Below, piece after piece: positions 1-7,569 of a stretch of DNA of 64,000 bases (positions are counted from its first letter, which is position 1; each line of letters begins with the position of its first letter). The notes beneath the pieces are model-generated. The model made no database searches. It had not been told where the DNA came from and was given only the letters and a program-made list of their open reading frames with translations. Source of the stretch: Streptomyces sp. SUK 48 (GTDB lineage Bacteria; Actinomycetota; Actinomycetes; Streptomycetales; Streptomycetaceae); contig NZ_CP045740.1 in NCBI RefSeq assembly GCF_009650765.1, positions 5,432,001 to 5,496,000 on the forward strand. Direction: 5' to 3'. The translations under genes were made by a program, and so were the position numbers.

Positions 1-18
1 CGAGGCAGGGCGCTTCAG

Positions 19-37
19 CGGCGCGCGGGGCGCGCCG
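19..37 (-). terminator. Probable terminator hairpin after sodF
   Basis: A 7-bp perfect GC-only inverted repeat (CGGCGCG / CGCGCCG) with a 5-nt loop lies just beyond the sodF stop codon. There is no U tract, which is common for Streptomyces terminators. The window starts here, so the wider context is not visible. Confidence 0.4.
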
Positions 38-40
38 GGC

Positions 41-688
41 TCACGGGGCCAGCAGCAGCGTGTTCGCGCGGGAGGTGGCGGCCTCGTAACGGCGGGCCAC
101 GTCCTGCCAGTTGACGACGGCCCACATGGCGTCGATGAAGTCGACCTTCTGGTTCTTGTACTGGAGGTAGAAGGCGTGCTCCCAGGCGTCGAAGACCAGG
201 ATCGGGGTGGCGCCCTGGCCGACGTTGCCCTGGTGGTCGTAGACCTGCTCCACGATCAGCCGCCCGCTCAGCGGCTCGTACGCGAGGACGCCCCAGCCGG
301 AGCCCTGCGTGGTGGCCGCTGCCTTGGTCAGCTGGCCCTTGAGCCCGGCGAAGGAGCCGAAGGACTCCTTGATCGCGTCGGCGAGCGTGCCCACGCCGTC
401 GGCGGCCAGCGGCTCGCCGCCGCCGTCCTTCGGACCGGTCATGTTCTGCCAGTAGATGCTGTGCAGGATGTGCCCGGAAAGGTGGAAGGCCAGGTTCTTC
501 TCCAGGCCGTTGATCGAGCCCCAGGACTCCTTGTCCCGCGCCTCGGCCAGCTGCTCCAGCGTGTCGTTGGCCCCCTTCACATAGGCCGCGTGGTGCTTGT
601 CGTGGTGCAGCTCGATGATCTCGGGGCTGATCACGGGAGCCAGCGCGGAGTAGTCGTAGGGCAGCTCGGGCAGCGTGTAGACGGGCAT
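41..688 (-). CDS. sodF: Superoxide dismutase, Fe/Mn family (Fe-type SodF)
   Basis: Dismutates superoxide to hydrogen peroxide and oxygen in the cytoplasm. The 215-aa length is normal for the family. All four metal ligands are visible: H28 (in LHHDKHH), H76 (in LHSIYW), and D167 and H171 (in DAWEH). The ATG at 688 is chosen because GGAGG sits 9 nt upstream and the protein then begins [11 protein letters not shown], as in the family; an upstream in-frame ATG would add 21 unrelated residues and include the operator in the coding region. A Nur-like palindrome lies just upstream, which in streptomycetes marks the nickel-repressed iron enzyme (the alternative being nickel SodN). The divergent HAD gene shares the intergenic region. 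Fe rather than Mn is inferred from the operator, not from the protein sequence. Confidence 0.95.
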   Translation of the reverse strand: MPVYTLPELPYDYSALAPVISPEIIELHHDKHHAAYVKGANDTLEQLAEARDKESWGSINGLEKNLAFHLSGHILHSIYWQNMTGPKDGGGEPLAADGVGTLADAIKESFGSFAGLKGQLTKAAATTQGSGWGVLAYEPLSGRLIVEQVYDHQGNVGQGATPILVFDAWEHAFYLQYKNQKVDFIDAMWAVVNWQDVARRYEAATSRANTLLLAP

Positions 689-711
689 GGGTGATCGCCT
701 CCGGGACCTTA

Positions 712-728
712 TTGCAAACTGCTTGCAA
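712..728. promoter_or_regulatory. Nur (nickel-responsive Fur-family) operator of sodF
   Basis: The sequence TTGCAA, five bases, TTGCAA matches the published Streptomyces coelicolor Nur box (tTGCaa-N5-ttGCAA) at every consensus position. It lies 24-40 nt upstream of the sodF start, where it could overlap the core promoter or transcription start. Known biology: with nickel available, Nur represses sodF while SodN takes over. Occupancy is inferred from the match. Confidence 0.8.
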
Positions 729-795
729 CTACACGCTAGCAACAACTGCACGGGGGCGACAGGAAGGCTCCCCTTAGTGTCGATACGATCGCGCG

Positions 796-1560
796 GTGAT
801 CATTTCCAGCGTCCGCACCACGGTCTTCGACGTCGACGGCACGCTCTGTTTCGACGGCCGGACGATCGACGGCCGCATCCGCGCCGCCATCGAGAGCTGC
901 GAACGCGCGGGCCACCACCTGGTCTTCGCCTCCGCCCGGCCGGTCCGCGACCTGCTGCCGGTGCTCGGCGGGGCCTTCCCCGCCGCCACGCTGATCGGCG
1001 GGAACGGCAGCCTGGTCTCCGTCGGCGGCGAGGTCCGGGCACGGGCCGCGTTCGAGCCCGGCGACCTCGGCAAGCTGCTGATCGAGGCCGACCGCTACCG
1101 CGCGGGCTACCTCGCCGACGGACCGTGGGACTACGCCTACACCGGACCGGCCGGCCACCCGGTCCTCGGCCGCGTCGACCAGGGCCGCCTCGCCCGCCGG
1201 GTCGAGCTCGCGGAGCTTGCCCGCGTGGTGAAGTTCCTCGTGGTCGAGGCGACCGACATGCCCGCCCTCGCCGAGGCGGGCCGGGTGCTCGGCATGACCG
1301 TCCACCACCATCTCGACGAGGCGATCATCGACTTCGCCCCGGGCACCACGAACAAGTGGGAGGCCCTCACCTCCCTGGGCATCGACCGCTACGACGCGTT
1401 CGGCAACGACATCAACGACCTCGACCTGCTGCGCCACGCGCACCACTCGGTCCGGGTCGGTGCCCACCCGGCCCTGGACGGCATCGCCCGGGTCACCGTC
1501 GCCCCGGACCCCGGGGCCGTCGCCGCCGAGATCTCCCGGCTGGCCGCCGCGCTGCGGTAG
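796..1560 (+). CDS. HAD-superfamily hydrolase, Cof-like
   Basis: A 254-aa phosphatase of the haloacid dehalogenase superfamily, probably acting on a small phosphorylated metabolite; the substrate cannot be read from sequence. The nucleophile and acid are D12 and D14 in FDVDGT, a central cap of about 100 residues follows, and the C-terminal metal motif is [11 protein letters not shown]. The conserved lysine is probably in TNKWEAL. The GTG start at 796 has no Shine-Dalgarno but has a -10-like TACGAT (784-789) six nt upstream, so the mRNA may be leaderless. The gene converges on the amino acid permease with a 22-bp gap. Confidence 0.88.
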   Translation: MIISSVRTTVFDVDGTLCFDGRTIDGRIRAAIESCERAGHHLVFASARPVRDLLPVLGGAFPAATLIGGNGSLVSVGGEVRARAAFEPGDLGKLLIEADRYRAGYLADGPWDYAYTGPAGHPVLGRVDQGRLARRVELAELARVVKFLVVEATDMPALAEAGRVLGMTVHHHLDEAIIDFAPGTTNKWEALTSLGIDRYDAFGNDINDLDLLRHAHHSVRVGAHPALDGIARVTVAPDPGAVAAEISRLAAALR

Positions 1561-1582
1561 CCGCCGTACGCCCGCTCCCGGG

Positions 1583-2965
1583 TCAGCGCTTGGCGCGCAC
1601 CCGCTGCCAGACGTATCCCGCCGCCGCGAGCACGACCGTCATCGTGCCCGAGGCGTAGAGCTGGACCCGGGTGTCGGGCTGCCGGGCCATCAGGACGAAG
1701 ACCGCGGCCATGCCCGCGAGCGCCACCCAGGTGAGGTACGGGAACGCCCACATCCGCACGACCAGCTTCTCCGGGGCCTCGCGTTCGATGCGGCGGCGCA
1801 GCAGCAGCTGGGAGACGGCGATGAAGATCCAGACGACCAGGATCACCGCGCCGATCATGTTCAGCAGCCACGGGAAGACGTCATCGGGCCGCCAGTAGCT
1901 CAGCAGCACGCAGACGAACCCGACCACGCAGGAGGTCAGCACCCCGATCCGGGGCACCCCGCCGGACACCTTCGCCAGCACCTTGGGGCCCTGGCCGCGC
2001 TCGACCAGGGAGTAGGCGATGCGCGAGGAGCCGTAGATGTTGGCGTTCATCGCGGACAGCAGGGCCACGAACACCACGACGTCCATCAGCCGGCCCGCGC
2101 CCGGGATGCCGAGATGGTCCAGGGTCGCCACGTAGGGGCCGCGCGCCACGACCTCCGGGTCGTTCCATGGGACCAGGGCGACGACGACGGCCATGGAGCC
2201 GACGTAGAAGACCGCGATCCGCCACATCGCCGTCTTCACCGCGCGCGCCACGCCCCGCACCGGGTCCTCGGACTCCGCCGCCGCGATGGTGACCGTCTCC
2301 AGGCCGCCGTAGGCGAAGACCGAGGCGAGCAGGCCGATGACCAGGCCCTGGCCGCCGTGCGGCAGGAAGTGGCCGAGGTGGGCGGTGCCGGGGGAGTCCG
2401 TGCCGGGCAGCACCCCGGTGAGGGCGAGCACGCCGAGCACCAGGAACAGCGAGATCGCGCCGACCTTGAGCGCGGCGAACCAGAACTCGAACTCGCCGAA
2501 GTTCTTCACGGCGGCCAGGTTCGTGCCCAGGAAGACCACCATGAACAGGGCGACCCACATCCACTGCGGGCTGCCGGGCACCCAGCCCTGCGCGATCTTC
2601 GCCGCGCCGATGCCCTCCAGGCCCACCGCGGTGCACAGCAGCACCCAGAACGACCATCCGGCGGCGAACCCGGCCCAGGGCCCGATCGCCCGCTCGGCGT
2701 GGGCGGAGAAGGAGCCCGAGGACGGGTACGCGGCCGACATCTCGCCGAGCATCCGCATGACCAGCGTCACCAGCAGCCCGGACAGGGCGTAGGCGATCAC
2801 GATGGACGGTCCGGCGGCGGCGATGCCCGCGCCCGACCCGACGAACAGGCCCGCGCCGATCACCCCGCCCAGGGCGATCATCGACAGATGGCGCTGCTTG
2901 AGGCCGTGGGAGAGGGCGGGGGTCTCCGCCAGGCGTGGGGTGTCCGAGCGGGTGGGGCTGGGCAT
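1583..2965 (-). CDS. APC-family amino acid permease
   Basis: A 460-aa integral membrane protein with about 12 hydrophobic segments and the family N-terminal signature (KQRHLSMIALGGVIGAGLFV). It fits the AAT/GABA-permease branch of the amino acid-polyamine-organocation superfamily: proton-coupled uptake of an amino acid across the plasma membrane. The substrate is unknown. The start at 2965 is preferred because GGGAG lies about 10 nt upstream and the transporter signature then begins near residue 25; a start at 3043 would add 26 unrelated residues. A second, clearly related permease lies at 5140-6570. Confidence 0.9.
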   Translation of the reverse strand: MPSPTRSDTPRLAETPALSHGLKQRHLSMIALGGVIGAGLFVGSGAGIAAAGPSIVIAYALSGLLVTLVMRMLGEMSAAYPSSGSFSAHAERAIGPWAGFAAGWSFWVLLCTAVGLEGIGAAKIAQGWVPGSPQWMWVALFMVVFLGTNLAAVKNFGEFEFWFAALKVGAISLFLVLGVLALTGVLPGTDSPGTAHLGHFLPHGGQGLVIGLLASVFAYGGLETVTIAAAESEDPVRGVARAVKTAMWRIAVFYVGSMAVVVALVPWNDPEVVARGPYVATLDHLGIPGAGRLMDVVVFVALLSAMNANIYGSSRIAYSLVERGQGPKVLAKVSGGVPRIGVLTSCVVGFVCVLLSYWRPDDVFPWLLNMIGAVILVVWIFIAVSQLLLRRRIEREAPEKLVVRMWAFPYLTWVALAGMAAVFVLMARQPDTRVQLYASGTMTVVLAAAGYVWQRVRAKR

Positions 2966-3022
2966 GGGCGCGGCTCTCCCGATGCGATAGGCGGGCAATA
3001 GGCGGGCAAAAACTAACCCAGT

Positions 3023-3060
3023 CTGGGCGGCCCGTCCGCTCACACGGAGAGACCGCCCAG
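3023..3060 (-). terminator. Hairpin upstream of the amino acid permease
   Basis: CTGGGCGG and CCGCCCAG form an 8-bp stem with a smaller inner stem (TCCG/CGGA). It lies between the sulfonate pseudogene and the permease, both transcribed leftward. It may terminate the former or sit in the leader of the latter. Confidence 0.35.
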
Positions 3061-3078
3061 TATCCGGACACCCGCCAT

Positions 3079-3097
3079 TCGGAGAGTGAGACTCCGA
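3079..3097 (-). terminator. Short hairpin directly after the tauD-derived stop codon
   Basis: TCGGAG, 7 nt, CTCCGA forms a hairpin immediately beyond the TAA at 3098-3100. It is probably the original terminator of the sulfonate-utilisation transcript. Confidence 0.45.
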
Positions 3098-3818
3098 TTA
3101 CGCCACCGCGGGGTCGGGCACGGGCCGGTGCCGGGGGGCGGCGGGGGTGTCCGCCGGGGCGGGCACGGGGGTGTAGTGCGAGGCGTCGCCCTCGATGGCG
3201 TAGCTCTCCTTGCCCTCGACGCCGGCCGGGACGTCACCGGCGACGGTCACCCGGTGCAGCCGGCGCGGCAGGCCGTCGTAGTTGTCGACGGCGTAGTGCT
3301 GGGTGATCCGGTTGTCGAACAGGACCAGCTCCCGCTCCGCCCAGCGGTGGCGCAGGATGTTCTCGGGCAGGTCGACCACGTCGATGGTGAGCGGGGCCAC
3401 GTCCACCTGGCCGGACTGGAGGGCGGTCGGGAACTGGTTGCTGGTCAGCGGCACCAATTCGGCGTCGTCGTAGGCGAGGCCCGCCTTCTTCAGGCTGGAT
3501 CGGCGGGATGTCCGCGTTGTTGGCGACGTCCAGGGACCTGGCGCGGAAGGCGTTGATGACATCGGGCCCGGCACCGAGGTTCACCCAGTCGGACACGGTG
3601 AACGGCAGCGGCGGGAACTTCCCGAGTCTGAACTGGAGTTGCTCCACGCCCTGGTACGAGGTGATCTTCAGGCTGGTCCCGGCGGGGACCTCGGCCGCGA
3701 GCGGCCGGGTGGCGGCGGCGCCGGTGTCGGCGGTGGCCACGCCCTTGGCGCAGCCGTCGAGTCCGGCGACGGCGGCGGATGCGCCCAGCAGGGAGGTGAG
3801 AAAGAGGCGACGGTGCAG
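3098..3818 (-). pseudogene. Fused remnant of a sulfonate-binding protein gene (ssuA-like) and a taurine dioxygenase gene (tauD-like)
   Basis: Read leftward from a CTG at 3818, the frame begins HRRLFLTSLLGASAAV, a secretion-signal-like start with a Cys (LDGC), and continues through an SsuA/TauA-type periplasmic-binding protein (SYQGVEQLQFRLGKFPPLPF, SLDVANNADIPPIQ). Near 3500 the frame is lost and a second frame resumes in the same family (LKKAGLAYDDAELVPLTSNQ, ALQSGQVDVAPLT); about 100 residues expected between these blocks are absent. At about 3391 the reading jumps into the C-terminal third of a TauD-type 2-oxoglutarate dioxygenase, with the distal iron-binding His (TQHYAVDNYDG) and conserved Arg (RRLHRVTV). 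At least two deletions and one frameshift have removed the rest of both proteins and anything between them. The loss of a standard start codon (CTG in place of ATG/GTG) fits decay. No function is expected. Confidence 0.8.
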
Positions 3819-3848
3819 AGGGGGTCTCCCGGAAAGAGCCGGTCAACG

Positions 3849-3898
3849 AAAACACGGCGAAACGCGGGGAAACACAGCGAAACACAGAGAAACATGAA
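3849..3898. repeat. Five tandem 10-bp A-tract units upstream of the sulfonate pseudogene
   Basis: The core (G/A)AAAC recurs at 3849, 3859, 3869, 3879 and 3889, exactly 10 bp apart, with units such as GAAACACAGC and GAAACACAGA. Phasing of short A-tracts with the helical repeat would curve the DNA or present iterated protein contacts on one face. The block lies between the leader peptide and the pseudogene start. Confidence 0.7.
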
Positions 3899-4071
3899 GA
3901 CCGCAGCACGGAACTGGCACCGGCGCGCCGCCGGTCGCGCCCGGCGGCGCGGGGCACGGGGGAGGCAAGGGTGGACGCCGCACTGCGGGGCATGGAGAAC
4001 CGTCCTCGGGACCGGAGCCGTTACATCGGAAGACCGGAAAGGACGAGGCGGCGCCGAGCGGCGGGCCGCCC

Positions 4072-4158
4072 CTATCCCGAACGACGACAGGTGGCCGCGC
4101 CCTGGCGCCGCAGGTCGACATAGCGACGCGACGTGAAATACCGGGCCTGCGCAACCAT
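4072..4158 (-). CDS. Putative Cys-containing leader peptide (28 aa) of the sulfonate locus
   Basis: A 28-codon frame from the ATG at 4158 to a TAG at 4072 contains SRRYVDLRRQGAATCRRS. The Arg-rich (R/H)xVDLxR core followed closely by a Cys near the C-terminus resembles the short peptides annotated as 'putative leader peptide' in front of sulfur-assimilation and sulfonate operons in actinomycetes, where ribosome behaviour at the Cys codon is thought to control downstream expression. The downstream genes here are pseudogenes, so the leader is a relic or drives nothing useful. Ribosome-binding sequence is weak (TTCGGGGC). Family assignment is from pattern memory. Confidence 0.6.
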   Translation of the reverse strand: MVAQARYFTSRRYVDLRRQGAATCRRSG

Positions 4159-4474
4159 GCCCCGAAGCTGGCAAACCCCCCGTCCCCTGCCCACCCCACG
4201 CCCACCGGCCGGGACGACCGGGGACTTTGTGGCGGGGTCCATCGCCGCTTTGGCGGATTCCTACAGACTCGCCGTCGGCCCGCGACGTCTGCTGGAGCAC
4301 CCCACCTCAGTGACCGTCGTCACGCCGTACCCGGTGTGAACGGCCGTCTTTGTCCGGAGCCCACCAAGCTGTCGATCAACCCTTTGTCGAGCGCTGACGG
4401 TGATCGGGTTCGGGGCGCCGGTATAGCGTCGCGATGTCCCACCTGCCCCTGCCCCTTCACCTCGCGGAGTCCCC
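4159..4474. other. 316-bp divergent intergenic region before bioY
   Basis: No convincing gene is seen. It must hold the promoters of the leftward leader peptide and of bioY. A -10-like TATAGC lies at about 4421-4426 on the + strand, about 50 nt before the bioY start. No clear biotin-repressor palindrome was recognised. Confidence 0.5.
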
Positions 4475-5056
4475 ATGAGCACCGCCACCGTCAGCGCCCG
4501 TCCGGGTGCCGTCCTCGCCGACCTGCTGCCCGCGTCCCGCGCCCGCGACGCCGTCCTCGTGCTCGGCGGTGCCGTGCTCACCGGGCTCGCCGCCCAGCTG
4601 TCGGTGCCCGTGCCCGGCTCCCCGGTGCCGGTGACCGGCCAGACCTTCGCCGCGCTGCTGGTCGGCACCGCGCTCGGCGCCCGCCGCGGCTTCCTCTCCC
4701 TCGCCCTGTACACGGTGGCCGGCATGATCGGCGTGCCGTGGTTCGCGGAGGGCGACTCCGGCACCGGCGCGGTCTCCTTCGGCTATGTCCTCGGCATGCT
4801 GCTCGCCTCCGCCGTCGTGGGCGCCCTCGCCCGCCGCGGCGCCGACCGCTCCCCGCTGCGCATGGCCGGCACGATGATCCTCGGCTCGGCCGTCATCTAT
4901 GCCGTCGGCGTCCCCTACCTGGCCCTGGCCGCCCACCTCTCCCTCGGCCAGGCGGTCGCCGCCGGCCTCGTCCCCTTCCTGATCGGCGACGCCCTCAAGG
5001 CCGCCCTCGCGATGGGTCTGCTGCCGACCGCGTGGAAGTTCGCCGGCAAGCGCTGA
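4475..5056 (+). CDS. bioY: Biotin transporter BioY (S component)
   Basis: A 193-aa membrane protein of the BioY family, the substrate-binding component for biotin uptake, working alone or with an ECF energising module. It shows about six hydrophobic helices, the early PVPGSPVPVTGQTFAALLVG segment typical of the family, and the late FLIGDALKAALA segment. No ATPase (bioM) or BioN gene is adjacent, so it may act alone or borrow a shared ECF module. The ATG at 4475 is preceded by CGGAG. A 27-bp perfect inverted repeat follows the stop. Confidence 0.93.
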   Translation: MSTATVSARPGAVLADLLPASRARDAVLVLGGAVLTGLAAQLSVPVPGSPVPVTGQTFAALLVGTALGARRGFLSLALYTVAGMIGVPWFAEGDSGTGAVSFGYVLGMLLASAVVGALARRGADRSPLRMAGTMILGSAVIYAVGVPYLALAAHLSLGQAVAAGLVPFLIGDALKAALAMGLLPTAWKFAGKR

Positions 5057-5071
5057 TCACCCACCGGTACT

Positions 5072-5126
5072 CGGACAACGGCCGCGGGGCCCGACGAAAT
5101 TCGTCGGGCCCCGCGGCCGTTGTCCG
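5072..5126. terminator. 27-bp perfect inverted repeat, bidirectional terminator
   Basis: Arms at 5072-5098 and 5100-5126 are perfectly complementary around the single base 5099. It sits between the convergent bioY and permease genes, so it can terminate both transcripts. The near-zero loop means the folded RNA must open a few central pairs. Confidence 0.85.
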
Positions 5127-5139
5127 TGCGCGGACCGGG

Positions 5140-6570
5140 TCAGCCGATGGAGACCTTGTCCGTCGCGGCCTCGGCGGCCGGCGCCGGGGCACGGCGGGAC
5201 TGGACCGCCTGCTTCACGAAGGCGAGCACCACCACGACCGCCGCCACGCCCAGGGACAGCAGCACGGTCTTGCGGCCGCTGCTCGCGCCCTCCGTGTCGG
5301 TGAGCATGTAGCCGAGGACGAAGACGATCAGCGCGGCCGCGGCCCAGGTCAGGTAGGGGTACAGCCACATCTTCACGACGAGCTTCTCCGGCGCCTCGCG
5401 CTGGATGATCCGGCGCATCCGCAGCTGCGAGAAGCAGATGGCCAGCCACACGAACAGGGCGACCGCGCCACTGGAGTTCAGCAGGAACAGGAAGACGGTG
5501 TCCGGGAACTTGTAGTTGAAGAACACGGCCACGAAGCCGAAGACGACCGACGCGAGGATCGCCGCCATCGGCACACCGCGGGAGGTGGTGCGGGCGAACG
5601 CCTTGGGCGCGTCGCCGCGCTGGCCGAGCGAGAAGGCCATCCGGGAGGCCGTGTAGAGGCCGGAGTTCAGACAGGACAGCACCGCGGTCAGCACGATGAC
5701 GTTCATGATCTCGCCGGCGTGCGCGATGCCGAGGGAGTTCAGCGCGGCGACGTACGAACCCTGCTTCGCCAGCGACGCGTCGTTCCACGGCACCAGCGTG
5801 ACCACGACGAGGATCGAGCCGAGGTAGAAGACACCGATACGCCAGATGATGCTGTTGGTGGCCTTGGTGACCGCGCGCTGCGGGTCCTCCGACTCGCCGG
5901 CCGCCAGGGTGGCGATCTCGCTGCCCATGAAGGAGAAGACGACCAGCAGGACACCGGTGAGGATCGAGCCCGGACCGTGCGGCAGGAATCCGCCGTGACT
6001 GGTGAGGTTGGAGAAGGACGCGTTGTCGGTGTGCGCGCCCGGCAGCACACCGAAGATCGCGAGCAGGCCGACGACGATGAACGCGCCGATCGCCACGACC
6101 TTGATACCGGCGAACCAGAACTCGAACTCGCCGTAGGAACCGACCGAGACGAGGTTCGACGCGGTCAGCACCAGCATCACGATGAGGGCCCAGCCCCACT
6201 GCGGCACCGCCGGCACCCAGCCCTCGAGGATCTTCGCGCCGGCCGTTCCCTCGACCGCGAGCACGACGACCCAGAAGAACCAGTACAGCCAGCCGATGGA
6301 GAAACCGGCCCAGCGGCCGAGCGCGCGGTCGGCGTGCTCGGAGAAGGAGCCGGAGGTCGGGTTGGCGGCGGACATCTCGCCCAGCATTCGCATCACGAGG
6401 ACGACGAGGGTGCCGACGAGGGCGTAGGACAGCAGAATGCCCGGTCCGGCCGCGGCGATGCCGGAGCTGGAGCCGACGAACAGTCCGGCGCCGATCACAC
6501 CGCCGATGGCGATCATCGTCAAGTGCCGGTTCTTGAGCCCTGCTTGAAGTCCGGAACCAGGAGGAGTCAT
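5140..6570 (-). CDS. APC-family amino acid permease (second paralogue)
   Basis: A 476-aa transporter with about 12 transmembrane segments. The N-terminus (KNRHLTMIAIGGVIGAGLFV) and the later LPWNDxSLAKQGSYV-like and PEKLVVKMW segments closely parallel the permease at 1583-2965, so the two are paralogues in the AAT/GABA-permease branch. It imports an amino acid by proton symport; the substrate is not evident. The ATG at 6570 has AAAGGA 9 nt upstream. The short C-terminal tail is rich in Ala, Arg and charged residues. Confidence 0.9.
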   Translation of the reverse strand: MTPPGSGLQAGLKNRHLTMIAIGGVIGAGLFVGSSSGIAAAGPGILLSYALVGTLVVLVMRMLGEMSAANPTSGSFSEHADRALGRWAGFSIGWLYWFFWVVVLAVEGTAGAKILEGWVPAVPQWGWALIVMLVLTASNLVSVGSYGEFEFWFAGIKVVAIGAFIVVGLLAIFGVLPGAHTDNASFSNLTSHGGFLPHGPGSILTGVLLVVFSFMGSEIATLAAGESEDPQRAVTKATNSIIWRIGVFYLGSILVVVTLVPWNDASLAKQGSYVAALNSLGIAHAGEIMNVIVLTAVLSCLNSGLYTASRMAFSLGQRGDAPKAFARTTSRGVPMAAILASVVFGFVAVFFNYKFPDTVFLFLLNSSGAVALFVWLAICFSQLRMRRIIQREAPEKLVVKMWLYPYLTWAAAALIVFVLGYMLTDTEGASSGRKTVLLSLGVAAVVVVLAFVKQAVQSRRAPAPAAEAATDKVSIG

Positions 6571-6700
6571 GGACGGATTCCTTTGCGCCTGTTGAGCGGG
6601 GGTTCTCGTACGGAAACGGGGGTGCCGTTGCGGGGTCCGGTACGGGATTCGTACGAGCGGTGTACGAGCCGGTCCAGTGAATCCGAGGTGAACGAATTCG

Positions 6701-6745
6701 GGAACCTCTGAATCCGGATTGTTACTTGAGGTTCCCTTGAGGTTC
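6701..6745. promoter_or_regulatory. Nested palindromes upstream of the permease and rpiB
   Basis: GGAACCTC (6701-6708) is inverted as GAGGTTCC (6728-6735) around a perfect palindrome AATCCGGATT (6711-6720), and the unit CTTGAGGTTC is directly repeated twice. This looks like an operator array in the 316-bp intergenic space (6571-6886) between the divergent permease and rpiB genes. The regulator is unknown. Confidence 0.4.
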
Positions 6746-6886
6746 TATGGCCCCGCTCACATTTGGCGACGAAATCCGTAGCTCTCCGGGTGTCGCATGA
6801 CTCACCTCCGGATGCCTTGACGGACGCCCCTCGGATGCCGTGGACCCCCGGCTGCTGCCCCGATTCCGTCGTGTCACACTCGTCTC

Positions 6887-7372
6887 ATGCGCGTGTACCT
6901 CGGCTCCGACCATGCGGGCTTTGAACTCAAGAACCACCTCGTCGAGTGGCTCAAGGCGGCGGGGCACGAGCCCGTCGACTGCGGGCCGCACCTCTACGAC
7001 GCCCAGGACGACTACCCGCCCTTCTGCCTGCGCGCCGCCGAGCGCACGGCCGCCGACGCCGACGCCCTCGGCATCGTGATCGGCGGCTCCGGCAACGGGG
7101 AGCAGATCGCCGCGAACAAGGTGAAGGGCGTGCGCGCGGCGCTGGCCTGGAGCGAGGAGACGGCGTCGCTCGGCCGTCAGCACAACAACGCCAACGTGGT
7201 GGCCGTCGGTGCGCGCATGCACAGCACCGAGGAGGCGACCAAGTTCGTCGAGACCTTCCTCGGCACCCCGTTCTCCGGTGACGAGCGCCACATCCGCCGC
7301 ATCGACATGCTGACCGACTACGAGACGACGGGCGACCTCCCCCCGGTCCCTCCGCACCACCCCCAGCAGTAA
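6887..7372 (+). CDS. rpiB: Ribose-5-phosphate isomerase B
   Basis: Interconverts ribose 5-phosphate and ribulose 5-phosphate in the non-oxidative pentose phosphate pathway. At 161 aa it is typical of RpiB. The active-site segment IVIGGSGNGEQIAANKV carries Glu72 where the mycobacterial enzymes use a Glu base, instead of the Cys of the E. coli enzyme, so this is the actinobacterial type. The GVRAALAW and HNNANVVAVGARMH segments are also diagnostic. The ATG at 6887 lacks a clear Shine-Dalgarno. A strong hairpin follows the gene. Confidence 0.95.
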   Translation: MRVYLGSDHAGFELKNHLVEWLKAAGHEPVDCGPHLYDAQDDYPPFCLRAAERTAADADALGIVIGGSGNGEQIAANKVKGVRAALAWSEETASLGRQHNNANVVAVGARMHSTEEATKFVETFLGTPFSGDERHIRRIDMLTDYETTGDLPPVPPHHPQQ

Positions 7373-7393
7373 CCCACCCCTCCTCTTCCCCCG

Positions 7394-7432
7394 CGCCCAC
7401 CCCTCGCCGACGCGTTCGGCGGCGGGTGGGCG
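7394..7432 (+). terminator. Terminator after rpiB
   Basis: CGCCCACCC pairs with GGGTGGGCG, and inside it CGCCGA pairs with TCGGCG around a 5-nt loop, with one 2x2 internal mismatch. The hairpin starts 21 nt after the rpiB stop. Confidence 0.7.
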
Positions 7433-7491
7433 TCGTGCTCGGCGGACCCGGCGGATGGCCGGATGCGGGAGGGCCGGGCCGGGGACGCGCC

Positions 7492-7497
7492 TAGGCT
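7492..7497 (+). promoter_or_regulatory. -10-like hexamer of the glycosylase gene
   Basis: TAGGCT lies about 73 nt before the chosen TTG start at 7570. A transcript starting near 7503 would have a leader of about 67 nt ending in the AGGAAAGGA ribosome-binding site. No -35 element is evident. Confidence 0.4.
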
Positions 7498-7569
7498 GAG
7501 GTGGTGACGGCCGCCCCTCCGGCCCCGTGGGCCGGAGGGGCGGACAAGGACAGGAAAGGACGGCCCGCC

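Noticed and set aside
3849..3898. Short regular repeats considered as a CRISPR array
   Set aside because: Units are 10 bp without spacers; no cas genes nearby.
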